A stretch of 58,928 bases of DNA from positions 1 to 58,928 of the forward strand of contig JACQFS010000185.1 in the NCBI GenBank assembly GCA_016199935.1. Direction: 5' to 3'. The notes under the pieces are model-generated. The model ran no database searches, was not told the DNA's origin, and saw only the letters and a program-made list of their open reading frames with translations. Source of the stretch: Verrucomicrobiota bacterium (lineage in GTDB: Bacteria; Verrucomicrobiota; Verrucomicrobiia; Limisphaerales; JACQFS01). Below, one piece after another: positions 22,927 to 32,006 of this stretch; the stretch's first letter is position 1, and every line of letters begins with the position of its first letter. Both the position numbers and the translations under genes were made by a program.

Positions 22927-22975
22927 CGTCTTTCTCCAGCAGTTGCATTCTCTGTTTGATTCGTTCAAGTGTCAT
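22907..22975 (-). CDS. Possible 22-residue micro-ORF overlapping the small helical gene
   Basis: ATG at 22975 and TGA at 22907-22909. AGGTG lies about 7 nt before the ATG on the coding strand, a reasonable ribosome site. The peptide (MTLERIKQRMQLLEKDDEDE...) is helix-forming, with an acidic end. It overlaps the start of the 55-residue gene by 20 bp in another frame, as in coupled antitoxin/partner pairs. It is too short for certainty and could be a leader peptide or chance. Confidence 0.35.
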   Translation of the reverse strand: MTLERIKQRMQLLEKDDEDETG

Positions 22976-23081
22976 ATCTCACACCTTGTTTCTGCCGGAC
23001 AAATTATCGTGCCGTCACTTTTTCTGCAAATCTCCGACGCCTTGATAAACAGGCCGATTCATTGCCCGAATTTGTCAGAGC

Positions 23082-24086
23082 TCAGGCTACAAGCCTTACT
23101 TGACGAGCGCATGGCCCTTTGTCGTTGGTGCCGGCAGTATATTCCACGCGACTGCCCAACGCCAAGCCGCCGAAGCCGGGATACTCCACTTCGCTTGCGG
23201 AGAAAAAAATGTTCTCGCCGCCAGCGTCTGGTTTGATGAATCCAAACCCAGGTTTCAGATTCACGATACCGCCGGTCGAACGCTGGTTGATTGGCAAGAC
23301 GGGCTGCTCTCGCTGCTGCCCGATTGGTTCAGACGATTGGGAAGTCTTTGCGCGGACGTAGGTGACAGGGGGTTGAAATGAATTGTCGGTTGTCACTTCG
23401 AACAATCCTCCAAGTTCCCTCACCAATTCCGTAAGCGAAGACGCACCGAGCGCCGCTGGCTTGAAGTCGGGGTTGAGCCGCTTCAAGATTTCTCCGAATT
23501 GAGCCAGCGTCACCGGTTGCCCCTCTTTGTTGACGCTGCTCGCGCGGTAAGCGGCTAAGAGAAGCGTGCGCGTCCGCTCATCAACCTGAATCGGTGTCTT
23601 CTGAACCTTGTTGCCGGCAGCCGGCTCCCGTTGAGGAATGAGAGCCAAGCGCGTTTGTGGTTCCCCTGCGTCCGATCCAAACGAAATCGCGAGCTCGATT
23701 TTCCCTGATGTGAGCATCCGTTGAAACGTAGCCGCCCACGTGCCTGAAACATGAACTGAGAACTCCAAGCGTGGAACTGTTTCGCGTTCGCTTCCCGTCT
23801 CGGAGACGGCGGGCGGTGTCCGTTGATGCTTCGCTGTTGGAGGCGCACCCGTGACTGGCTGGTGCTTTGCGGGTGCGGGAGAATCTACAGCAGTGGTGCG
23901 CTCTTGCCCGATGGTGTTGGTTGGTTTCTGTTTAGGAAAGTGATTCGCAAGCTTCTCGACATGGAAATCGTCAAGTGACGAGCTCGGAACTTTCGCTTCA
24001 CGAATACCCATTGCTTTCGCGGCTCGCAAAACTTCTTTGGATTCTAGGCCGAGACGCTTTGCCAATTCGTAAATTCTAGTAGGCAT
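23082..24086 (-). CDS. IF2_N + OST-HTH/LOTUS + cold-shock-domain RNA-binding protein
   Basis: 334 residues. Residues 1-50 match the IF-2 N-terminal helix-turn-helix (RIYELAKRLGLESKEVLRAA). Residues 51-105 are a Pro/Thr/Lys-rich linker. Residues 106-155 form a compact unassigned segment (LEFSVHVSGTWAATFQRML). Residues 167-245 look like an OST-HTH/LOTUS domain (VTLAQFGEILKRLNPDFKP, then SSLTELVRELGGLFEV). Residues 270-334 are a cold-shock domain with RNP1 KPGFGFIKP and RNP2 NIFFSASEV. All three recognised domains bind RNA or ribosomes in known families. The usual bacterial LOTUS partner, a NYN nuclease, is absent. The gene begins 8 bp after a perfect 15-bp hairpin and follows a nuclease-like gene on the same strand. 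No Shine-Dalgarno is visible. Role unknown; post-transcriptional control is a reasonable inference. Confidence 0.8.
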   Translation of the reverse strand: MPTRIYELAKRLGLESKEVLRAAKAMGIREAKVPSSSLDDFHVEKLANHFPKQKPTNTIGQERTTAVDSPAPAKHQPVTGAPPTAKHQRTPPAVSETGSERETVPRLEFSVHVSGTWAATFQRMLTSGKIELAISFGSDAGEPQTRLALIPQREPAAGNKVQKTPIQVDERTRTLLLAAYRASSVNKEGQPVTLAQFGEILKRLNPDFKPAALGASSLTELVRELGGLFEVTTDNSFQPPVTYVRAKTSQSSEPIGQQREQPVLPINQRSTGGIVNLKPGFGFIKPDAGGENIFFSASEVEYPGFGGLALGSRVEYTAGTNDKGPCARQVRLVA

Positions 24087-24093
24087 TTTTTAG

Positions 24094-24127
24094 GAACGGC
24101 GCGCCCTTTTTGAAGGGCGCGCCGTTC
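24094..24127. repeat. Perfect 15-bp inverted repeat between nuclease-like and LOTUS genes
   Basis: Arms 24094-24108 and 24113-24127 are perfectly complementary around a 4-nt loop and contain GGCGCGCC. On the minus-strand transcript the hairpin forms between the stop of the nuclease-like gene (24134) and the ATG of the LOTUS gene (24086). It is followed by CCTAAAAA rather than a U-tract, so it is not a standard intrinsic terminator. It could limit read-through, hide a ribosome site, or be bound by the downstream RNA-binding protein; the last is speculation. Confidence 0.8.
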
Positions 24128-24133
24128 AAGTGT

Positions 24134-25273
24134 TCAATCATTGAAGAAACGATACATCCAACGGCCCGCGCGAGAACCGCCCCAATCGCCGACAAAGCCG
24201 CCTCCGATGGCTCCAACGACCCCGCCGATGGCCGCGCCAGGAACGGCACCGACGCCTCCGAATGGGGCGCCAATCGCCGCGCCGACCTCTGCCCCCAACA
24301 CCGCGCCTGCCACTCCACCGGCAACTCCGCCTCCGTTCGCCGCGTGCTCTTCCCAGCGCTCGTTCTCGCTTATGGCCCCACGTGCAAAATCTTGCTCAGC
24401 GGAGTAGATGGCGTTGCCACGGGTTCCAATTTCGACACCCAAGCCAACCAACCCGGCATGTTTTGCAACTTTACCAAGACCTTTTGCTGCTCCGCGAAGC
24501 GACGATGCCTTGCTCGCAGCATTGCCCGCTTCGTCCGCCACAACAGGAATGCGGCGCGCAGAAACAGAACGGGTGAGTTCATCGCGATAGTGAATTTCAC
24601 CAAGGTGGTTTGCCGCAAGCTGGCGAGCCTGTGCAGAACATTTCTGCGCCTCTGAAACTGAAATGCTTGTCGGCTTGCCGTTGTCATGCAGACCACGCAC
24701 AACGTGAGTCACAACTTTGCCTTCGGAAGCGCGTTCGAGAATCAGGCGCGCAACCTCACGCTGCCGAACCGAAGCAGTCGGTTTTTGATAAAGTTCGCGG
24801 TAGAATTGAATCGCATTTTCTGGCGTGCCCTGCTCATAGCCTCGCGAAGGCTTGAGCTGACTATTCCCGCCCTTGGACTCGTAAATATGAATGACGCCTT
24901 CACGGTCAACGGTTGGCAAATCCGGGCCGTGATGGGGGAGTTCAGATTCAGCAAGCAACGGCGCGTGTCCGCGCATCCGCGCCACAATGCGCGTGGCATC
25001 TTCCCCGATTTCTTCAGCCATTTTCTGCTTCGCAAAAAGGTCACCGCGCTTGCCAGCCGCGAGCCATTCATCACGCCGAGAGGCGGGAAGCTCGACGGAT
25101 GCGGATTCCACGAGGGAAGGAGGTCGCGACGGGCGGATGTTCAATCCGCCACCTCCCGCGTTCCGCATCAGCAATTCGGCGCCCTTCTCAGCGAACGCGA
25201 GGGTGTTGGAGACTGTGAGGGTGAATAACGCGGCGAAAAGAACACCGCCCAACTTTTGGAGCTTAACTTTCAT
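24134..25273 (-). CDS. Secreted nuclease-like (polymorphic-toxin-type) protein with glycine-zipper tail
   Basis: 379 residues with a signal peptide (residues 1-28, ending LAFA). AGGA lies 6 nt before the ATG. Residues 117-150 read PDLPTVDREGVIHIYESKGG and then GYEQGTP. This PD...D...ExK plus Gly-rich pattern resembles PD-(D/E)XK-type domains of polymorphic toxins (EAKGG...QQGTPEY in relatives, from memory). Residues 313-362 are a Gly/Ala/Val-rich membrane-active or glycine-zipper segment (GGGVAGGVAGAVLGAEVGAA). The last residues are aromatic and basic (RWMYRFFND). No cognate immunity gene is evident beside it. Nuclease activity is inferred from the motif only. Composition is AT-richer than the neighbouring genes. 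Confidence 0.65.
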   Translation of the reverse strand: MKVKLQKLGGVLFAALFTLTVSNTLAFAEKGAELLMRNAGGGGLNIRPSRPPSLVESASVELPASRRDEWLAAGKRGDLFAKQKMAEEIGEDATRIVARMRGHAPLLAESELPHHGPDLPTVDREGVIHIYESKGGNSQLKPSRGYEQGTPENAIQFYRELYQKPTASVRQREVARLILERASEGKVVTHVVRGLHDNGKPTSISVSEAQKCSAQARQLAANHLGEIHYRDELTRSVSARRIPVVADEAGNAASKASSLRGAAKGLGKVAKHAGLVGLGVEIGTRGNAIYSAEQDFARGAISENERWEEHAANGGGVAGGVAGAVLGAEVGAAIGAPFGGVGAVPGAAIGGVVGAIGGGFVGDWGGSRAGRWMYRFFND

Positions 25274-25395
25274 TTTGTTCCTGCTTCAAAAACGAATCGC
25301 TAGCCGAAACGCTTTTGAGTTTGTGACGCTGTTGCGTCGGTTGATTGTTTCTAGCTTTTGGGCCACTCAGCCGAAATGCATCGAAACGCACGCGC

Positions 25396-25424
25396 AGAAA
25401 ACTCCTGCGTCAGAAGATTGTCAA
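25396..25424 (-). promoter_or_regulatory. Possible sigma-70-like promoter for the nuclease-like/LOTUS unit
   Basis: On the minus strand TTGACA (25424-25419), a 17-nt spacer and TTTTCT (25401-25396) lie about 125 bp upstream of the nuclease-like ATG. The -35 is perfect and the -10 is poor, so this is only a candidate. The rest of 25274-25453 holds no gene I can support. Confidence 0.25.
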
Positions 25425-25453
25425 CGAGGAAGTCCGAGGAATCCGCATTTCAC

Positions 25454-26899
<1,446 letters not shown>

Positions 26900-27018
26900 G
26901 TTTCGATTGATCCGGCCTTCGCCCGTCTCCCTTCGCCAGAGCCGGTAAAACCGACGCCCCGACGGACGGCCGAATTCACGGCGGGAGTGTAGCACCGCGG
27001 CGCGGGCGTGGGAAGCAC

Positions 27019-27134
27019 GGCGGAGCGCGAGCCGTCCCGGCTCGCAGCGGCCGCCCCAGCCAGCAGGGTCTTGAACAACCCGGACGCCGCCCAACTTCGG
27101 ACACGCTGCGGGCCGGGACGGCCCGCGCTCCGTC
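27019..27134. repeat. Double-hairpin inverted repeat with covarying stems
   Basis: Arms 27019-27049 and 27104-27134 are reverse complements at 28 of 31 positions. Each arm folds into its own perfect 8-bp hairpin with a 3-nt loop: 27027-27045 and 27108-27126. Two of the three differences between the arms are the two sides of one base pair (A-T in one hairpin, G-C in the other), so pairing is kept. The element sits in the 327-bp gap between the divergent DUF1501 and acetylesterase genes; nothing else is evident in that gap. Confidence 0.85.
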
Positions 27135-27226
27135 AAATCCGTGGACGCCGCCGGGTGAATTTCATAGCGTCGCCCGCGTCCCATCTTTCCCAAATTTCAA
27201 AATGTCCCTTTAGCAAACTCGCCACC

Positions 27227-28762
27227 ATGAAAAAACTACTCCACTCCGCGCTGCTCGTTTCTCTCCTCGCCTTCGCCACCGCCGCGCGCGCGGATGTGAA
27301 GCTGCCCGCCATCATTTCCGATCACATGGTCCTTCAGCAAAAGGAGGACTGCGCGATCTGGGGCTGGGCCGATCCGGGCGAGGCCGTCACCGTCACGATC
27401 GCGGGCAAGTCGAAATCCACCAAGGCCGGCAAAGACGGCAAGTGGATGGTGGAATTGCCCGAACTCAAGCCCGGCGGTCCGCTCACGCTGGTCGTGAAGG
27501 GCAAGAACACGATCACGGTGAACGACGTGCTCGTCGGCGAAGTCTGGCTCGGCTCGGGGCAGTCGAACATGGGGATGCGCGTTTCGAGCGCGCAGGATTT
27601 TGAAGGTGAGAAGGCGAAGGCGAACCATCCGAACCTGCGCATGTTCACCGTCGGCGCCAACGCCATTCCCACGCCGCAGGCCGACTGCAAAGGCTCGTGG
27701 GTCATCTGCTCGGCGGAGACGGTGGGAAATTTTTCCGCGGCGCTTTATTTCCACGGCCGCGAGTTGCACGCGAAACTCGGCGTGCCGATGGGCCTGATCA
27801 ATTCCTCCTGGGGCGGCACGGCGATCGAGGCGTGGATCAGCGCCGAGGCGCAGAGCGGTTCAAAGTTCGCGCGCGTCCAGGAGCCGTGGGCGAAACAACT
27901 CTCCGAGCCGTGGGATGAAAAGAAGCTGATGACCGCCTACGACAAGCAGGTCGCCGCCTACAAGATCGCCGCCGCAACGGCGAAGGCGGAGAAAAAAACG
28001 GCTCCGCGCGCGCCGCGCAAGCCCGTGGATCCGCGCCTGAGCCAGAACCGTCCCGCGAATCTTTTCAACGGCATGATCGCGCCCATCATTCCCTACACCC
28101 TCCGCGGCGCGGTCTGGTATCAGGGCGAGCACAACGCCGGCAGCGGGTTCCCTGATCTCTACAGCGCGCAGCTCGAATCGCTCATCAAGGACTGGCGCAA
28201 GCGCTGGGACAAGGATTTCGCTTTTGCCTGGGTGCAGTTGCCGGACTTCAAGGCACCGCAGACGGAGCCGGTCGAAAACACCGGCTGGGTCACCGTGCGC
28301 GAGCAGATGCTCAAGACGCTCAGCGTGAAAAAAACCGGCATGGCCATCACGCTCGGCCTCGGCATGGCCGGCAACATTCATCCGATCAACAAACAGGAAG
28401 TCGGCCGCCGCCTCGCGCTGTGGGCGCTCGATGATGTTTATGAGCGCGAGGAATTTCCCTCGTCGGGTCCGCTGCCCAAGAGCCACAAAATTCGCGGCGG
28501 CGAAGTGACCATCACCTTCAAGCACACCGACGGCGGCCTCAAGGCGCACGGCGGCGAGTTGAAGGGCTTCGCCATCGCGGGCGCGGACAAGAAATTCATC
28601 TGGGCCAACGCGAAGATCGAAGGCGACAAGGTCATCGTCTCTTCGCCGGACGTGCCGAAGCCCGCGTCCGTCCGTTACGCGTGGGCGGACAATCCGGTGT
28701 GGAGTCTGGAAAATGGCGCGGGCCTGCCGGCGACGCCGTTCCGCACCGACGACTGGAAATGA
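27227..28762 (+). CDS. Sialate O-acetylesterase-like SGNH hydrolase (paralogue 1)
   Basis: 511 residues from the ATG at 27227 (signal peptide LLVSLLAFATAARA, then DVKLPAIISDHMVLQ). The SASA/SGNH motifs are WLGSGQSNM near residue 110 (Ser nucleophile), VWYQGEHNA near 295 and NIHPINKQEVGRRLALW near 381 (His). The family removes O-acetyl groups from sialic acid or, in polysaccharide-degrading bacteria, from other acetylated glycans; it acts in the periplasm or outside. A Lys/Ala/Glu-rich helical insert lies around residues 230-270. It is the first of three paralogues in the region. Confidence 0.9.
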   Translation: MKKLLHSALLVSLLAFATAARADVKLPAIISDHMVLQQKEDCAIWGWADPGEAVTVTIAGKSKSTKAGKDGKWMVELPELKPGGPLTLVVKGKNTITVNDVLVGEVWLGSGQSNMGMRVSSAQDFEGEKAKANHPNLRMFTVGANAIPTPQADCKGSWVICSAETVGNFSAALYFHGRELHAKLGVPMGLINSSWGGTAIEAWISAEAQSGSKFARVQEPWAKQLSEPWDEKKLMTAYDKQVAAYKIAAATAKAEKKTAPRAPRKPVDPRLSQNRPANLFNGMIAPIIPYTLRGAVWYQGEHNAGSGFPDLYSAQLESLIKDWRKRWDKDFAFAWVQLPDFKAPQTEPVENTGWVTVREQMLKTLSVKKTGMAITLGLGMAGNIHPINKQEVGRRLALWALDDVYEREEFPSSGPLPKSHKIRGGEVTITFKHTDGGLKAHGGELKGFAIAGADKKFIWANAKIEGDKVIVSSPDVPKPASVRYAWADNPVWSLENGAGLPATPFRTDDWK

Positions 28763-28779
28763 CGCGCCCCTCGTCGCGT

Positions 28780-28842
28780 TGATCGTTCCCGAGGCGAGCC
28801 GCGCGAGCGCCTTGCCATCCTGAGGCGAGGGCGGAACGATCA
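28780..28842. terminator. Possible bidirectional terminator between convergent genes
   Basis: A 10-bp perfect inverted repeat (TGATCGTTCC at 28780-28789, GGAACGATCA at 28833-28842) spans the gap between the acetylesterase and the convergent acyltransferase. The right arm contains the acyltransferase stop codon. The loop is long (43 nt) and holds two GAGGCGAG words; there is no U-tract. It could instead be a REP-like element. Confidence 0.4.
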
Positions 28843-30048
28843 GCCGGCGGCCTCGTATTTCCAACGGTGGCCGAGTTTGAGGAAATGCTTCTCGAACCCG
28901 TGGTAGGAGACGAACGCCAGAACCAGCGTGCCCGCCAGCGCGAGGAGCGTGGCCTGGGCGTCCTGCGCGTTGGCGAGCTGCGGGGCCTGATGACGCAACA
29001 CCGCGTGGGTCAGCCACAGCGCGGGCAGGTGGAACAGGTAGATGCCGTAGGAGTATTTGCCGAACCAGCGGAGCGGCGCGTTGAAGAGCCGGCGCTTTGA
29101 CCGGCCCGGCGGCATGACCACGGCGAGGATCAGCCCGCCAAAATAAAAACCCGCCAGCCACGTGTAACCCGCGAAGACCATCACCGGACCGCCGATGCCC
29201 TGGCTCGAATACGCATACACCCCCACGCCGAGGCCGAAGATGAAAAACAGGACCGTGCCCGCGCGCAGGTGCCGGCGGCAGCGCGTGATGAAGTCATGCC
29301 GCCGCACCAGCACCGCGCCGATGACCCCCAGGAACAGCGCGTCCCACCGGCACGGCAACAGCGTATGGGCGGCCATTCCGCCGAGCGGCGGGATGTAGAG
29401 CACCGCGATGCGAAACACGATGCCCATCAGCATCAGGATCACCAGCATGCCCGGCAACCGGTGCGGGGTGACGTAGCGCACGAGGAGCGGGAACCCGAGA
29501 TAGAACTGTTCCTCGATGCCGAGCGACCACGTGACACTGAGCCACACCGCGCCCCAGTCCTCGAAGGAAAAATTTTGCGTGAAGGTGAAGTATTGCCACA
29601 ACGGCACCGTGCCCTTGAACAACTGCCCCACGTGGAGATTCGTCCACGTCACGCCGCTCAGGACCACCACGGTGAACGGCAGCAGCACCAGCAGGTAGGC
29701 CGGCAGGATGCGGCACGCGCGCCGGATGTAGAAGGGCTTGAAGTAACCCGCCTCCTCCCGCTGATCGATCAGGATGCCGCCAATCAGAAAGCCCGACAGC
29801 ACGAAGAACAAGTCCACGCCCGACCAGCCCAGCGCCAACGCCCGGTGGAAGTAGTCGAGCACCGACTTGGGAACCACCTCGAACTTCACGAGCTCGCCGT
29901 AACAGTGGAAGGCCAGCACCAGCAGGATGGCGATTCCGCGGATGGCGTCCAGCTCCGGCAGGCGGCGCGCGGAGAACTTCTCCGGCGGCATCGCGGCCAC
30001 CGCAGGGGCGGCCGGCGGGGGGCTGGGATTGGCGGCAACGGCGTCCAT
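28840..30048 (-). CDS. Acyltransferase 3 family membrane protein (OafA-like)
   Basis: 402 residues with about ten hydrophobic segments. The family signature is at the first segment: ELDAIRGIAILLVLAFHCYG, with Arg37 and His48. It continues with GVDLFFVLSGFLIGGIL, PFYIRRACRILPAYL and FTQNFSFEDWG...TWSLGIEEQFY. These enzymes transfer acyl groups, usually acetyl, onto sugars of surface polysaccharides at the inner membrane. The first 25 residues are a Pro/Ala-rich cytoplasmic tail. It is convergent with acetylesterase 1 and divergent from acetylesterase 2; the pairing of an acyltransferase with acetylesterases may be chance. Confidence 0.92.
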   Translation of the reverse strand: MDAVAANPSPPPAAPAVAAMPPEKFSARRLPELDAIRGIAILLVLAFHCYGELVKFEVVPKSVLDYFHRALALGWSGVDLFFVLSGFLIGGILIDQREEAGYFKPFYIRRACRILPAYLLVLLPFTVVVLSGVTWTNLHVGQLFKGTVPLWQYFTFTQNFSFEDWGAVWLSVTWSLGIEEQFYLGFPLLVRYVTPHRLPGMLVILMLMGIVFRIAVLYIPPLGGMAAHTLLPCRWDALFLGVIGAVLVRRHDFITRCRRHLRAGTVLFFIFGLGVGVYAYSSQGIGGPVMVFAGYTWLAGFYFGGLILAVVMPPGRSKRRLFNAPLRWFGKYSYGIYLFHLPALWLTHAVLRHQAPQLANAQDAQATLLALAGTLVLAFVSYHGFEKHFLKLGHRWKYEAAG

Positions 30049-30269
30049 CGGTCGGTATCATCACGGTGAGCGCAGGCGGTGAAAGCGTTGATCGGAAATG
30101 GGCTGCGCGCCGAGGCGCGACAATGTCCGCGAACTTCGCGCGAGCGACAAGCGTGAAGTCGCGGCCGAAGTGTCAACCTTCCGCGTCGCCGCCCGGCCTG
30201 CGAGTTGCGTCCAAAATGAATCTGCTCGCGTCGAGCGGGGTCTGAAGGCATAACGCCAAAATCCAATCC

Positions 30270-31865
30270 ATGAAAACTCCCGCCACCCTGCTGTGCTTCG
30301 CCGCCGCTTTCTGCCTCGGCCCCCTCAGTGCCTCCGCCGATGTGAAGCTGCCCGCCATTTTTTCCGACCACATGGTGCTCCAGTGCGACGTCGAGGTGCC
30401 CGTGTGGGGCTGGGCCGAGCCGGGTGAGCAAGTCACCGTCACCGTGACGGCCGGCGCGAACAAAACCTCCGAATCCAAGAGCGCCACCGAAACCAGAGTC
30501 ACCAGCACCGCGCGCAGTTCCGCGCAGACGCATTCGGTCACCGCCGACGCGAGCGGCAAGTGGACGGTGAAACTTTCCAAACTCCACGCGGGCGATCACG
30601 TCACGCTCACCGTCAACGGCAAGAACTCGATCACGATCAGCGACGTGCTCGTCGGCGAAGTCTGGCTCGGCTCCGGTCAATCGAACATGGCGCTGACCGT
30701 GAATCGCGCGAAGGATTACGAGCAGGAGCAGAAGGCGGCGAACCTGCCCGAGGTGCGGATGTTCAAGGAGGAGTCCGCCGCGGCGACCACCGAGCAGACC
30801 GAGGGCAAGGGCAATTGGGTCATCTGCGCGCCGGACACCGTCGGTGGTTTTTCGGCGGCGCTCTTTTTCTTCGGGCGCGAAATTCACAAGTCGCTCGGTG
30901 TGCCGGTCGGCTTGATCAATTCCTCCGTCGGCGGCACGCCCATCGAGTCGTGGATCGCGCCCGAGACGCAGCGGGCGAGCGCGGAGTTGAAGCCGTTCTT
31001 CGACACGGCCGCGAAGGACAAAGCCGGCGTCGTGACCGAAGCCGCAAAGAAGAAATACGAAAAGGATCTCGCCAAGTGGACCGAGGACGCGAAGCAGGCG
31101 CGCGCCGAAAAACAGAAGGCCCCGAAGAAGCCGCTGAATCCCGCCGATGTGAAGGCGCGCAAGGGAAATATCGGCGGACTCTTCAACGGCAAGATCGCCC
31201 CGCTCATCCCCTACGCCATCCGCGGCGCGCTCTGGTATCAGGGCGAGGCGAACAGCGCGCCGACCAAGGCCGTGTTCTACGAAGCGCAGCTCAAGCTGCT
31301 CGTCACCGACTGGCGCGCGCGCTGGGGCTACGAGTTTCCGATGGCGTGGGCGCAACTGCCGAACTTCGACGGCGGCACCGTGCGCGACTGGCCGCTCGTG
31401 CGCGAGGCGATGCTCAAGACGCTCGCGCTGCCGAAGACCGGCATGGGCATCAACATTGACATCGGCGAGGCGAAGAACATCCACCCCGCGAACAAACAGG
31501 AAGTCGGCCGCCGCCTTTCGCTCTGGGCGCTCGGCACCGTTTACGGAAAGAAAGTTCCCGCCACGTCCGGTCCGCTGCCTGCGGGGCACCTGGTTCACGG
31601 CGGCGAAATCATTCTCTCCTTCTCCCACACCGACGGCGGCCTCGTCGCGAAGGACGGCGCACTGAAAGGCTTCGTCGTCGCCGGTGACGACAAGCAGTGG
31701 AAGCCCGCGACGGCGCGCATCGAGGGCGACAAGGTCATCGTCCCCGCGCCCGACGTGAAAGCGCCGCTCGCCGCGCGCTACGCGTGGGAAAATTTTCCGA
31801 CGTGCAATCTCTACAACGGCGCCAGCCTCCCCGCGACGCCCTTCCGCACGGATGATTGGAAATAA
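30270..31865 (+). CDS. Sialate O-acetylesterase-like SGNH hydrolase (paralogue 2)
   Basis: 531 residues with a signal peptide (LLCFAAAFCLGPLSASA). Motifs are WLGSGQSNM near residue 134, ALWYQGEAN near 320 and IHPANKQEVGRRLSLW near 403. Against its paralogues it has about 28 extra Ser/Thr-rich residues after TVTVTAGANKT (residues ~65-95), inside the N-terminal beta domain. The Lys/Glu-rich helix before LFNGKIAPLIPYAIRG is shared. Intergenic 30049-30269 shows no gene. Probably acts on acetylated glycan outside the cytoplasm. Confidence 0.9.
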   Translation: MKTPATLLCFAAAFCLGPLSASADVKLPAIFSDHMVLQCDVEVPVWGWAEPGEQVTVTVTAGANKTSESKSATETRVTSTARSSAQTHSVTADASGKWTVKLSKLHAGDHVTLTVNGKNSITISDVLVGEVWLGSGQSNMALTVNRAKDYEQEQKAANLPEVRMFKEESAAATTEQTEGKGNWVICAPDTVGGFSAALFFFGREIHKSLGVPVGLINSSVGGTPIESWIAPETQRASAELKPFFDTAAKDKAGVVTEAAKKKYEKDLAKWTEDAKQARAEKQKAPKKPLNPADVKARKGNIGGLFNGKIAPLIPYAIRGALWYQGEANSAPTKAVFYEAQLKLLVTDWRARWGYEFPMAWAQLPNFDGGTVRDWPLVREAMLKTLALPKTGMGINIDIGEAKNIHPANKQEVGRRLSLWALGTVYGKKVPATSGPLPAGHLVHGGEIILSFSHTDGGLVAKDGALKGFVVAGDDKQWKPATARIEGDKVIVPAPDVKAPLAARYAWENFPTCNLYNGASLPATPFRTDDWK

Positions 31866-32006
31866 TCCTCCGTGACGCGCCCAACTTTGCCCCACCGATT
31901 CAAAGCGCCCGCAGATTTGGATTTCCATCTGTGGCCGTCTTGAATCTGTGGGAACTCTTCCGCACAAACATCCGCGGTCTGAAATCAAACTGACATCAAA
32001 CCCTCC

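Noticed and set aside
23082-24086. True translation initiation factor IF-2
   Set aside because: Only the first ~50 residues resemble IF-2. There is no GTPase domain and the rest is LOTUS and cold-shock-like.
28780-28842. Strong intrinsic terminator
   Set aside because: The inverted repeat is real, but the loop is 43 nt and no U-tract follows, so it is kept only as a low-confidence terminator.
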